Shown: piece by piece, positions 1-7,290 of the stretch
Position numbering within the stretch: position 1 is the stretch's first letter
Layout of the letters: each line of letters begins with the position of its first letter
IMG/VR virus record: IMGVR_UViG_3300027771_000003
Location: 1 to 32,860 of that record
DNA from: a virus
DNA length: 32,860 nucleotides
Reading direction: 5' to 3' (one strand)
Position numbers and translations under genes: made by a program
The notes under the pieces: generated by a model
The model's input: the letters and a program-made list of their open reading frames with translations, nothing else
Told to the model about the DNA's origin: nothing
The model's database searches: none

Positions 1-120
1 ACAAAAAGCTTTGGCCCATGTTAAACGATGTGCAAAAACAGGTTGATTGGTATGGCGATAATCTCGACACCGATGATTGGAAAGTCATGTTCATGGCTAG
101 CCTACATAAGCAGCGTTCTG
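1..120. repeat. Left copy of 120-bp terminal direct repeat
   Basis: The first 120 bases are identical to 32741-32860. Joining the two copies gives a circle of about 32,740 bp and restores an intact ninB frame. Because the junction lies inside a gene, I read it as the overlap of a circular assembly rather than a physical end. A true short terminal redundancy cannot be excluded from sequence alone. Confidence 0.95.
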
Positions 121-290
121 TTCCAGGCATCGATGGTGGCTTTGTTGGTCTCTCTAAGCGAAGTAGTCGGCTGAACAAAGAAGAGTTCTCACAACTGATT
201 GAGGTCATCTACGCCTTTGGATCTGAGCGCAATGTTGTATGGAGTGAGCCAGCTCTTCAACTGTATAGCGAGTACAAGCAAGCCGCGTGA
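1..290 (+). CDS. ninB: NinB-family recombination protein, 3' part (gene crosses the window junction)
   Basis: This is the C-terminal part of a 142-residue NinB-family (YbcN-like) protein. Its first 52 codons are at the other end of the window, from 32602. In lambda, NinB (Orf) binds single-stranded DNA and helps the phage recombination pathway. The phrase QNKKLWPM, then QVDWYG, a Trp-Lys-x-Met-Phe segment, and a C-terminal AFGSERNVVWSE stretch match my knowledge of NinB proteins (lambda NinB is 146 residues). The frame is open from base 3. The stop overlaps the GTG start of the next gene (GTGA at 287-290), suggesting translational coupling. It sits in a nin-like block together with two nucleases. 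Confidence 0.88.
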   Translation, partial: KKLWPMLNDVQKQVDWYGDNLDTDDWKVMFMASLHKQRSVPGIDGGFVGLSKRSSRLNKEEFSQLIEVIYAFGSERNVVWSEPALQLYSEYKQAA

Positions 291-580
291 TAGACGAAGA
301 GGCAAGAGCCAAAGCCATGAAGATGCTGGCAAACGGTCACACCTACGCCAACATTCAGCGAGTGACGGGCATTAAAAACGTCACGGCTAGAAGTTGGGAT
401 GTGAAGCGGATAGCTGGCATTACCTCACTAACCACATTGCGCGTAACAGCTAAACACGATAGCGGTGCGCTCTATGAGATAGCCGAGATTGGCGATGGAT
501 GGGATACAGCAATGGGTCTTGATCTTCTTCGGTACAAATTTACAGATTTCCCTAAATACTTTATTGGTGATTATGAATGA
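287..580 (+). CDS. Small helix-turn-helix protein of unknown function
   Basis: A 97-residue protein that starts with GTG overlapping the ninB stop (GTGA) and ends overlapping the ATG of the Ref-like gene (ATGA), so it is embedded in a coupled operon. Residues 8-35 (MLANGHTYANIQRVTG, then NVTARSW) look like a helix-turn-helix. The C-terminal half is acidic and aromatic and I do not recognise it. Its position between recombination genes and the late genes would suit a late-gene regulator or a NinH-like DNA-binding protein, but nothing in the sequence proves either. Confidence 0.65.
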   Translation: MIDEEARAKAMKMLANGHTYANIQRVTGIKNVTARSWDVKRIAGITSLTTLRVTAKHDSGALYEIAEIGDGWDTAMGLDLLRYKFTDFPKYFIGDYE

Positions 581-885
581 AAAATGCTGAGGCTTTACAT
601 ATGGGTGATGTGGCTAGTCTTGGCTGCGTGGTATGTCGCAACCTTGGTCACGGTGAAAGTCCTGCCGAGATACACCATATACGCAAAGGGCAAGGTATGG
701 GGCAACGAGCATCTAATTACGAAGTGATACCACTTTGCCCACCACATCACAGAATCGGTGGGTATGGGATTGCAGTACACGCTGGACAGGAGACTTGGGA
801 GGCGGCTTTCGGGACAGAACTAACACTCTTAGAGCAAACTATTGACGATGTTAAATCACACAGAGGTCAAATCATTGGGCGTTAG
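577..885 (+). CDS. Ref-family (RecA-dependent) HNH nuclease, short form
   Basis: A 102-residue protein with a zinc/HNH layout: C17-x2-C20, the EIHHIR motif (H33-H34), then PLCPPHH (C54, H57, H58) and H68. The segment GMGQRASNYEVIPLCPPHHR is very like the C-terminal domain of phage P1 Ref, a nuclease that cuts double-stranded DNA within a RecA-made displacement loop. P1 Ref is about 186 residues with a basic N-terminal extension; that extension is absent here, so dependence on RecA is uncertain. It starts at ATG 577, overlapping the previous stop by four bases, and lies beside ninB and another nuclease. A plain HNH endonuclease is the alternative. Confidence 0.85.
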   Translation: MKNAEALHMGDVASLGCVVCRNLGHGESPAEIHHIRKGQGMGQRASNYEVIPLCPPHHRIGGYGIAVHAGQETWEAAFGTELTLLEQTIDDVKSHRGQIIGR

Positions 886-1210
886 TAAAGCAGAAGAATC
901 ACTGGCATTACAGATACGAGCGGTGAAGCTACCAGAGCCAGTAAGAGAGCATAAATTTCATGCAATCCGTAAGTGGCGTTTTGACTTCGCGTATCCTGAT
1001 CACTTATTGGCTATCGAAGTAGAAGGTGGCGTATGGTCAGGAGGCCGTCATACAAGGGGTTCAGGCTTCACTAAAGACTGCGAGAAGTACAACGCTGCCT
1101 TGATGGATGGGTGGCGCGTGTATCGCTGTACGCCCGATATGATTAAGAGTGGAATTGTAGTGAAAGACATAGAAACTATATTGGGGAAAGTATGCAAATC
1201 GAACACATAG
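848..1210 (+). CDS. PD-(D/E)XK-fold phage endonuclease
   Basis: A protein of about 120 residues with a Vsr/DUF559-like restriction fold: E18 in the first helix, D46 in WRFDFAYP, and E57/E59 in AIEVEGGVW, followed by RHTRGSGFTKDCEKYNAA with K80. This order (Glu, then Asp, then Glu-x-Glu) is the metal-binding pattern of PD-(D/E)XK nucleases. Similar proteins are common in phage nin-type regions, where RusA resolvases are often found, so a Holliday-junction or branched-DNA role is plausible but inferred. I chose ATG 848; TTG 842 is in frame but less likely, and neither has a strong ribosome site. The gene overlaps its upstream neighbour by 38 bases and the ParB-like gene by 19. Confidence 0.75.
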   Translation: MLNHTEVKSLGVSKAEESLALQIRAVKLPEPVREHKFHAIRKWRFDFAYPDHLLAIEVEGGVWSGGRHTRGSGFTKDCEKYNAALMDGWRVYRCTPDMIKSGIVVKDIETILGKVCKSNT

Positions 1211-1797
1211 AAACAGGGGCTTTAATCCCTTATATAAACAACTCACGGACGCACTCAGACGAGCAAGTTTTGCAAGTGGCATCCAGCATCAAAGAGTTTG
1301 GATTCACTAACCCGATATTAATTGACGGTGATGGTGGGATTATAGCTGGTCATGGGCGGCTAATGGCAGCTAAGAAGTTAGGATTAGCTATGGTTCCTTG
1401 CATACGTCTATCCCATTTAACAGAGGCACAGCGCAAAGCCTATGTGATCGCAGATAACCAGTTAGCATTAAACAGTGGGTGGGACTTAGATTCTTTGCGT
1501 GTTGAAATTGAGCGTTTAGATGAGCTTGATTTTGATATGGAATTGCTAGGTTTTGATGCCGATGTTATTAGCAAATTGCTAGATATTGAGGCTGAACTAC
1601 CCGAATTGCCAGATGGTGACAGAGACCCTTTTCAACAAAAGACATTTGTACTTCACGATGAACAAGTTGATTTAATAGATGATGCAATATTAAAAGCAAA
1701 AACAAGCCCTCAAATAGATACAGGGCTAAATGAAAATAGCAACGGCAATGCTATTGCTTGGATTTGTGAACAATGGTTAAAGGAGCAAAATGTCTAG
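1192..1797 (+). CDS. ParB/Srx-domain protein next to mom
   Basis: A 201-residue protein. Residues 1-95 form a ParB N-terminal (ParB/Srx) domain: it opens with an IPY-NNSRTHS stretch, followed by the P-loop-like GGIIAGHGRLMAAKKLG and then ADNQLAL. Many phages fuse such a domain to an adenine methyltransferase. Here there is no methyltransferase; instead the C-terminal tail from about residue 145 has a FVLHDEQVDLIDDAI segment and a NENSNGNAIAWICEQWL end that I associate with phage ParB/methylase proteins. It overlaps the mom gene by 8 bases and is therefore probably co-translated with it. ParB-like domains bind CTP or act as nucleases; a helper role in DNA modification is my inference. Confidence 0.82.
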   Translation: MQIEHIETGALIPYINNSRTHSDEQVLQVASSIKEFGFTNPILIDGDGGIIAGHGRLMAAKKLGLAMVPCIRLSHLTEAQRKAYVIADNQLALNSGWDLDSLRVEIERLDELDFDMELLGFDADVISKLLDIEAELPELPDGDRDPFQQKTFVLHDEQVDLIDDAILKAKTSPQIDTGLNENSNGNAIAWICEQWLKEQNV

Positions 1798-2533
1798 TGC
1801 AAAAGATATAATTATAAAACCAATAAACATGGCTGCGGCACGATCAATAGTTAAAAAAATACACTATAGCGGCAAAGTTACAAATAGCCAACTTCATTTT
1901 GGTATTTTCTTAAATGGTAAACTTGAAGGCGCTTTACAGTTTGGGCCAAGTATAGATAAACGAAAAACAGCAGGTTTGGTTAAAGATTCACTATGGAGTG
2001 AATTTATAGAACTAAATCGTATGGCGTTAAGTGATGTGTTGCCAAAAAATAGTGAAAGCAGGGCTATAAGTATTTGCATTAAATTAATTAAAAAGCACTA
2101 TCCTCAAATTAAATGGATTGTGAGTTTTAGTGATGGCGCTCAATGTGGTGATGGAACTATTTACAGAGCAAGTGGATTTTATTTAACTAGTATAAAAAAA
2201 AATACACAAATGCTTAGGATGCCAGATGGGACAATAACAGCTAAAAAATCTCTTGATTCGCATATAGTGAACGGAAAGTTTGGTGCTTTGGCTGCTAAAA
2301 AGGCTGGTGCTACGCCATTAGAAGGATACCAATTAAGGTATATTTATTTTATTGATAAATCATACAAAGAGAGGTTAACAGTGCCTATATTACCATTTTC
2401 TGATATTGACAAAAGAGGCGCTGGAATGTATAAAGGTATTAAGCGTGTGAAGCAGGCTACTGATGGGAACCACCCATCAAGCGGCGGGGCAGCACCGACC
2501 AACACGCTCCATCTTTCGGGGGTTCTCCCATGA
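1790..2533 (+). CDS. mom: Mom-family DNA adenine modification protein
   Basis: A 247-residue GNAT-fold protein of the Mom family. Phage Mu Mom converts adenine in DNA to a carbamoylmethylated form that blocks many restriction enzymes. Family hallmarks visible here are an early HYSG motif, then LHFGIFLNGKLEGALQFGPS, FIELNRMALSD, NSESRAISICIKLIKKHYP and WIVSFSDGAQCGDGTIYRAS, in that order. ATG 1790 has a good ribosome site (AAAGGAGC at 1779-1786). The block is much more AT-rich than its neighbours: 2041-2100 has 17 G+C of 60, against 32 of 60 at 3241-3300, suggesting separate acquisition. No Com-like translational activator is seen upstream. The stop overlaps the terminase small subunit start (ATGA). 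Confidence 0.85.
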   Translation: MSSAKDIIIKPINMAAARSIVKKIHYSGKVTNSQLHFGIFLNGKLEGALQFGPSIDKRKTAGLVKDSLWSEFIELNRMALSDVLPKNSESRAISICIKLIKKHYPQIKWIVSFSDGAQCGDGTIYRASGFYLTSIKKNTQMLRMPDGTITAKKSLDSHIVNGKFGALAAKKAGATPLEGYQLRYIYFIDKSYKERLTVPILPFSDIDKRGAGMYKGIKRVKQATDGNHPSSGGAAPTNTLHLSGVLP

Positions 2534-2895
2534 AAGAAACCACCCCAAAAAAACCACCTAATAGACCACTATTCCAAATCAACTGGGATACTGTCGACTC
2601 TATGTGTGCGATTCAATGTACGGGCGAAGAGATTGCAGGGGTATTAGGTTGTAGTTATAACACTTTATTTAGAGCTTGCGAAAAGGAACATTCTTGTACT
2701 TTTGAGGAGTATTTCGACCAAAAGAAATCAAACGGCAGAATGAGCCTAAGACGTAAGCAATATTCAACCGCTATGGAGGGCAATCCAACCATGCTTGTAT
2801 GGCTTGGTAAGAACTGGCTAGGACAGACTGACAAGATAGAAACAGCCATTACTAGCCTGCCTCCAATCGAAGTCGGACTCTATGCGGCTGACTAA
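2530..2895 (+). CDS. terS: Terminase small subunit (DNA-recognition subunit)
   Basis: A 121-residue protein directly before the large terminase, overlapping it by 14 bases and overlapping mom by 4. Residues 25-60 (CAIQCTGEEIAGVLGCSYNT and following) form the helix-turn-helix typical of small terminase-like DNA-binding proteins. The later RKQYSTAMEGNPTMLVWLGK-NWLGQTD stretch is also common in this group. It should recognise the packaging site and feed DNA to the ATPase. Assignment rests on the fold pattern and location. Confidence 0.85.
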   Translation: MKETTPKKPPNRPLFQINWDTVDSMCAIQCTGEEIAGVLGCSYNTLFRACEKEHSCTFEEYFDQKKSNGRMSLRRKQYSTAMEGNPTMLVWLGKNWLGQTDKIETAITSLPPIEVGLYAAD

Positions 2896-4099
2896 AGCCC
2901 AATCTAAAGTGTTTAGTGACGATACAAGATTTCGCGTAGTGGTAGCAGGCAGACGTTTTGGAAAGACTCACTTGGCTATTGTCGAGCTAGTCAGGCAGGC
3001 ACTACTAGGTAATGGTCGCCACTGTTGGTATGTGGCTCCAACGTACAAAGCCAGTAAGCAGATCGCATGGCTATTTCTATGTGACTTTATACCGAGAGAG
3101 TACATCGAAAAGAAGAATGAGAGTGAGCTATCAATACGGCTTCTTAATGGGTCGATCATAGCCCTTAAAGGTGCTGACAATCCCGATAGCTTGCGTGGTG
3201 TTGGCTTGAATTTCATTGTGCTGGATGAGTTCGCAGATATGAAGATCACGGCATGGACTGAGGTATTGCGTCCAACACTATCTGACAAGGAGGGCAGTGC
3301 GTTATTCATTGGATCACCCAAGGGACGTAATCACTTCTATGACTTATGGACTGATGGCATCGATGGGCGTGAGGAATGGTCTAGCTTTCAGTACACAACG
3401 CTTGATGGTGGCAATGTTCCTGAGAAAGAGATTGAGTCGGCAAGGCGTGACCTTGATGAGCGTACATTCAATCAAGAATATTTAGCCCAGTTCGTTAACT
3501 ACTCAGGGATTATCTATTACAACTTTGAGCGTGAACAGTCGGTAAAGAAGTCAGATGCACATTCACTTTTGCCATTACACATCGGAGTCGATTTCAACAT
3601 CAACCCTATGTCAGCCGTGGTGTTTACCCGTGAAAAGAATGAACTACATGCCGTTGATGAAATCGTTATACATGGGTCAAACACTGACGAAATGGCTGAT
3701 GAAATACATCACCGCTACCCTAACCGACCAATCACTATCTACCCTGACCCAGCAGCACGACAACGCAAGACAAGCGCAGGCGGCAAGACGGATTTATCTA
3801 TACTTGAAAACGCAGGGTTTACGGTACGAGTGAGGCCAGCACATACGCCAATCAGAGACAGAATAAACGCGGTTAATAGCCGACTAAAAACCACATCAGG
3901 AGAGCGGCATTTGCTTATTGATCCTAAATGTAAACACGTTATTAAAGGGCTTGAGAGACATACCTACAAAGAAGGAACTTCTCAACCTGACAAAGATTCG
4001 GGGTTTGACCACATGAATGACGCTCTTGGTTATTGTGTGGATTATTTATTTCCTGTGCGTAAAGACCGCGCAGAACGACAACCAACTAGGTGGACTTAA
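2882..4099 (+). CDS. terL: Terminase large subunit (packaging ATPase and nuclease)
   Basis: A 405-residue motor protein that cuts concatemeric DNA and pumps it into the prohead. The ATPase half has Walker A GRRFGKTH (residues 23-30), an adenine-binding WYVAPTYKASKQ region, Walker B FIVLDE (111-116) and the coupling motif IGSPKGRNH (143-151). The RNase H-like nuclease half starts at HIGVDFNINP with D237, continues with ITIYPDPAA, and ends with the acidic GFDHMNDALGY motif. All key residues are present, so it should be active. It overlaps the small subunit and its stop shares bases with the portal start (TAATG at 4097-4101). Confidence 0.96.
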   Translation: MRLTKAQSKVFSDDTRFRVVVAGRRFGKTHLAIVELVRQALLGNGRHCWYVAPTYKASKQIAWLFLCDFIPREYIEKKNESELSIRLLNGSIIALKGADNPDSLRGVGLNFIVLDEFADMKITAWTEVLRPTLSDKEGSALFIGSPKGRNHFYDLWTDGIDGREEWSSFQYTTLDGGNVPEKEIESARRDLDERTFNQEYLAQFVNYSGIIYYNFEREQSVKKSDAHSLLPLHIGVDFNINPMSAVVFTREKNELHAVDEIVIHGSNTDEMADEIHHRYPNRPITIYPDPAARQRKTSAGGKTDLSILENAGFTVRVRPAHTPIRDRINAVNSRLKTTSGERHLLIDPKCKHVIKGLERHTYKEGTSQPDKDSGFDHMNDALGYCVDYLFPVRKDRAERQPTRWT

Positions 4100-5463
4100 T
4101 GAATATCAAAGAAACACACAAAGCGTATGATAAAAACGCCCCACATTGGCAGTTTTACTTACGCTCTTATCTAGGTGGTAACGATTACCGCGAAGGGGAA
4201 TATTTGCTCAAGTATATTCTTGAAGATGAGAAAGAATACGCTAAACGCCTAGAACTAACGCCCATTGATAATCATTGCAAAAACGTGATCAATATTTACT
4301 CGTCATTCATTTGGCGATTGCCGCCCACTCGTAACTTCGGCAACTTAGTAGAAGATCAGGCGCTTAACTCATTCATTGAAGATGCTGACCTTGATGGACG
4401 AAGCCTAAACTCGTTTATGAGCGATGCTCAAATGTGGTCAGGTGTATACGGTCATGCTTGGATCATGATGGATAAGCCAGCCGTAACAGGCAACACTAAA
4501 GCTGATGAACTGGCCCAAGAAATTCGCCCATACCTCACACTTATTACGCCTGAAAACGTACTCGATTGGAACTATGAACGCGCTGCAAGTGGGCGCTATG
4601 AATTATCAATGCTCAAAATTCGTGAATGGATTAGTGGTGATAAATCATTCATCCGCATATGGGAAAAGGAAACCATTAAAGGTTATGAGGTTGAAGGTGA
4701 TGAAGCTAAAATAGTCAGTTATGACGTTAACCCACTAGGCATCATTCCTGCGGTGTGTTTATACGGCAACCGTTCACCTATTCGCGGCATTGGTCACAGT
4801 GACATAACAGACGTTGCATTGATGCAAAAAGCTATTTACAACGAGCTATCTGAGATTGAGCAATTAATCCGCATTTCTAATCACCCAAGCCTTGTTAAGT
4901 CGGTAGACACTGACGCAGGCGCTGGCGCTGGTAGTGTGATCGAAGTCTCTGATACTGACTCAATTCAACCGTATCTACTTCAACCTAGTGGCGGCAACTT
5001 GGATGCTATACGCGCAACCATTACCGATAAGGTTGAGGCGATCAACCGCATGACTCACATGGGCGCTGTAAGGGCTACAGACGCACAAACCAAGTCAGGC
5101 GTTGCACTACAAACTGAGTTCCAACTACTGAACGCTAAACTATCTGAAAAGGCTGATTTACTTGAGCTTGCCGAGGAACAATTATGGAACTTGTTCGCAT
5201 TATGGCAGGGCATTAACTCAGACATTACCGTTGATTACCCTGATACGTTTGATTTGCGTGATTACGGCACAGAACTTGAGTTCTTACAACGGGCTAAAGC
5301 ATCAGGCGTTAACAGTTCCACATTCGGTAAGGGCGTTGATAAAGCCATTGCGGAGCTTGTTCTAGGTGACGAAGACTTAGCGCAAGCCACTGTTGAGATT
5401 GAAGCAGGCCGCACATTGGGTGAATTTGCAGAACCGAACCTAGCATTAGTGGGTAATCCATGA
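4099..5463 (+). CDS. Portal protein
   Basis: A 454-residue portal, forming the dodecameric ring at one capsid vertex through which DNA enters and to which the tail attaches. Its place right after terL, its size, the early YLLKYILEDEKEYAKRLE helix and the later MGAVRATDAQTKSGVALQTE segment fit SPP1 gp6-like/DUF4055-type portals. I take ATG 4099, which overlaps the terL stop and follows AGGTGG at 4088-4093, rather than the in-frame GTG at 4090 that lies inside that ribosome site. The stop overlaps the next gene (ATGA). Confidence 0.88.
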   Translation: MNIKETHKAYDKNAPHWQFYLRSYLGGNDYREGEYLLKYILEDEKEYAKRLELTPIDNHCKNVINIYSSFIWRLPPTRNFGNLVEDQALNSFIEDADLDGRSLNSFMSDAQMWSGVYGHAWIMMDKPAVTGNTKADELAQEIRPYLTLITPENVLDWNYERAASGRYELSMLKIREWISGDKSFIRIWEKETIKGYEVEGDEAKIVSYDVNPLGIIPAVCLYGNRSPIRGIGHSDITDVALMQKAIYNELSEIEQLIRISNHPSLVKSVDTDAGAGAGSVIEVSDTDSIQPYLLQPSGGNLDAIRATITDKVEAINRMTHMGAVRATDAQTKSGVALQTEFQLLNAKLSEKADLLELAEEQLWNLFALWQGINSDITVDYPDTFDLRDYGTELEFLQRAKASGVNSSTFGKGVDKAIAELVLGDEDLAQATVEIEAGRTLGEFAEPNLALVGNP

Positions 5464-6365
5464 GCCAAGAGGCCATTAATCACGCTAACAACCTCACGGC
5501 TTTAGCTCAGTCTCATGGTCGTTTGATTGATGATGCGCTGATGGACTTAGAGCTTGAGGTGGCTAAGTTGATTGATGGTCTACCCACACAGGCTGGCGCA
5601 TTGAATGACCTATCCGCAGCCATTGCTATTCGTAGGAATTTACGCGAAGCGATAGAAGCGAAGTTACTCAGACCATACAGCGATATGGTTGATGGGCTTG
5701 ATGAAGTGGTGGCAGGCATTGCTCGACAGTATCAGTCGCAGCTAGTGGGCGGGTTATTACCAACCACTCAAGCCTCGGTGATTGCTGAACTAAAACGGCT
5801 CACTTTTAGTGGGTTTGAGGACATAGCCAGCGCCCATCTCGACACAATGGCAAGGCACGTTTATCAATCAACGCTAGTGGGTGAGGCTTCGACTGATTTG
5901 GTTCAACGCATACGCCACTCTATCAACGGTGTTTACATCAACGCCAACTCTGACGAGATCAATAAACTGGTTGAGTTCGTGCGTGAGAATAAAGACGACC
6001 CAGCCAAAGCTAAATCAGTAGAGCAGGCGGTGGCACGTTTACACACTGAGTACGCGGCAGATCGAACAGGTAACAACCTCAAGCGGTATGTTGGAGGTTA
6101 CTCACATGATGCTTTGATGCAGTTCAGCTCAAACCTTAATTACAGCGTGGCTAAAGAACTAGGCGCTAAGAAGTGGTTGTATTTTGGTGGGCTGGTTGAA
6201 GATAGCCGAGCGTTTTGTCAGAAATACAGAGGCCGAGTATTTACCACTGAGGAAATCAACGACATTTGGGCTAATGAAGTTTGGGCAGGCAAAGCACAAG
6301 GCAACCCCTTCACAGTGCGAGGCGGCTACCGATGCCAACACCACTTTAGAGCGGAGTTTGACTAA
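5460..6365 (+). CDS. Minor head protein (Mu F / SPP1 gp7-like)
   Basis: A 301-residue head morphogenesis protein. Its mostly helical N-terminal two thirds are followed by a conserved C-terminal module: YFGGLVEDSRAFCQKYRGR (241-259), then NPFTVRGGYRCQHHFRAEF, with C253, C292, H294 and H295 as likely metal ligands. This module is typical of Mu gpF-like proteins that follow portal genes and go into the prohead in few copies. Translation is coupled to the portal by a 4-base overlap. Confidence 0.85.
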   Translation: MSQEAINHANNLTALAQSHGRLIDDALMDLELEVAKLIDGLPTQAGALNDLSAAIAIRRNLREAIEAKLLRPYSDMVDGLDEVVAGIARQYQSQLVGGLLPTTQASVIAELKRLTFSGFEDIASAHLDTMARHVYQSTLVGEASTDLVQRIRHSINGVYINANSDEINKLVEFVRENKDDPAKAKSVEQAVARLHTEYAADRTGNNLKRYVGGYSHDALMQFSSNLNYSVAKELGAKKWLYFGGLVEDSRAFCQKYRGRVFTTEEINDIWANEVWAGKAQGNPFTVRGGYRCQHHFRAEFD

Positions 6366-6367
6366 CC

Positions 6368-6577
6368 ATGAAATACATTGATTTAGAAGACCCACAAACG
6401 GCTGAACGATATAACGAAGCCATTGCTGACTACACTGTTTTGTTCGGTGAGCACCCGCCAACGATTGAAGCGCCTATTCATTGGGACAGCTTAGAGTGGC
6501 TAGAATTGGTCGAGGATTGCATCTGCGAGGGTGAGCCTATGACATTAGATTATCAACAGGGAAATAACTATGAGTGA
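6368..6577 (+). CDS. Small acidic protein of unknown function in the head cluster
   Basis: A 69-residue acidic protein, rich in Glu, Asp and Trp (HWDSLEWLELVEDCICEGEP). It begins two bases after the minor head gene and ends 8 bases into the scaffold gene, so it is part of the same transcription and probably translation unit. I do not recognise a family. Its location suggests a head-assembly accessory or a small moron-like gene. Confidence 0.7.
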   Translation: MKYIDLEDPQTAERYNEAIADYTVLFGEHPPTIEAPIHWDSLEWLELVEDCICEGEPMTLDYQQGNNYE

Positions 6578-7235
6578 TGCAGTAGAAGTAATGGAAGTAA
6601 TCGAATCAACAGAACCAGAAAAGACGTTAACACAAGCCGAGGTCGATAAAATCGTTGCGGAGCGTGTGGGCAGAGAACGGCGCAAGTTTGAAAAGAAATA
6701 CGAGGGCGTTGATGTTGACCAGTTCACTAAGTGGCAAGAGCAACAAGCAAACGCCGAAGTAGAACAAGCCACAGCAAAGGGCGAGTTCGAGAAAGTAATC
6801 AAAATGCAGGCTGAAAAGAAAGACGCTGAGATTGCCCGCTTGAGCAAGTTGGTCACGAATAACGAAGTCGATGGTGCTTTATTACGAGCCGCAGAAACAG
6901 GCCAAGCCGTAGCGCCAACTCAAGTTACTGAGTTATTGAAGGGTAAAGTGCGGTTAAGTGCCGAAGGACGCGCAGAAGTATTGGATAACGATGGAACTAC
7001 TCGCTATGGTGACGATGGTTCTCCGTTGACAGTCAATCAATTAGTTAGCGAGTTCCTTACTACTAACCCTCACTTCGTCAAAGCCTCTTTAGGTGGGGCG
7101 GGATCAACAGGCGCGGTAGGTGGCAATACATCGAGGCTTAAATCGGTGGGTGATATGAATCCAGCAGAATACGCTGAACATCGTAGCAAGATTGGTCGTG
7201 GTAGAAATACAGGCGGTCATATCAAACCCAACTAA
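6570..7235 (+). CDS. Capsid scaffolding protein
   Basis: A 221-residue protein immediately before the capsid gene. Residues 18-90 are highly charged and helical (TLTQAEVDKIVAERVGRERR, then the KKYEGVDVDQFTKWQEQ region), predicting a coiled coil as in phage scaffolds. The C-terminal third is Gly-rich and disordered-looking and ends in basic residues that could contact capsid subunits. There is no protease motif here or in adjacent genes, so removal without cleavage is possible. Confidence 0.85.
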   Translation: MSDAVEVMEVIESTEPEKTLTQAEVDKIVAERVGRERRKFEKKYEGVDVDQFTKWQEQQANAEVEQATAKGEFEKVIKMQAEKKDAEIARLSKLVTNNEVDGALLRAAETGQAVAPTQVTELLKGKVRLSAEGRAEVLDNDGTTRYGDDGSPLTVNQLVSEFLTTNPHFVKASLGGAGSTGAVGGNTSRLKSVGDMNPAEYAEHRSKIGRGRNTGGHIKPN

Positions 7236-7254
7236 AAGCAAGGTGTATCCATTC

Positions 7255-7287
7255 GGTCACTTTGCATAAATTATTTGTAAGGTGACC
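7255..7287 (+). promoter_or_regulatory. Hairpin that would cover the capsid gene ribosome site
   Basis: GGTCACTT (7255-7262) can pair with AGGTGACC (7280-7287): 8 pairs, one a G-U. The right arm contains the Shine-Dalgarno AAGGTG (7279-7284) of the capsid gene that starts at 7291. Folding would hide the ribosome site, or the stem could be a processing or mRNA-stabilising element. Seen by eye only. Confidence 0.45.
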
Positions 7288-7290
7288 AAA

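Noticed and set aside
7282-7290. GTG start for the capsid protein
   Set aside because: It is inside the Shine-Dalgarno sequence that serves ATG 7291.
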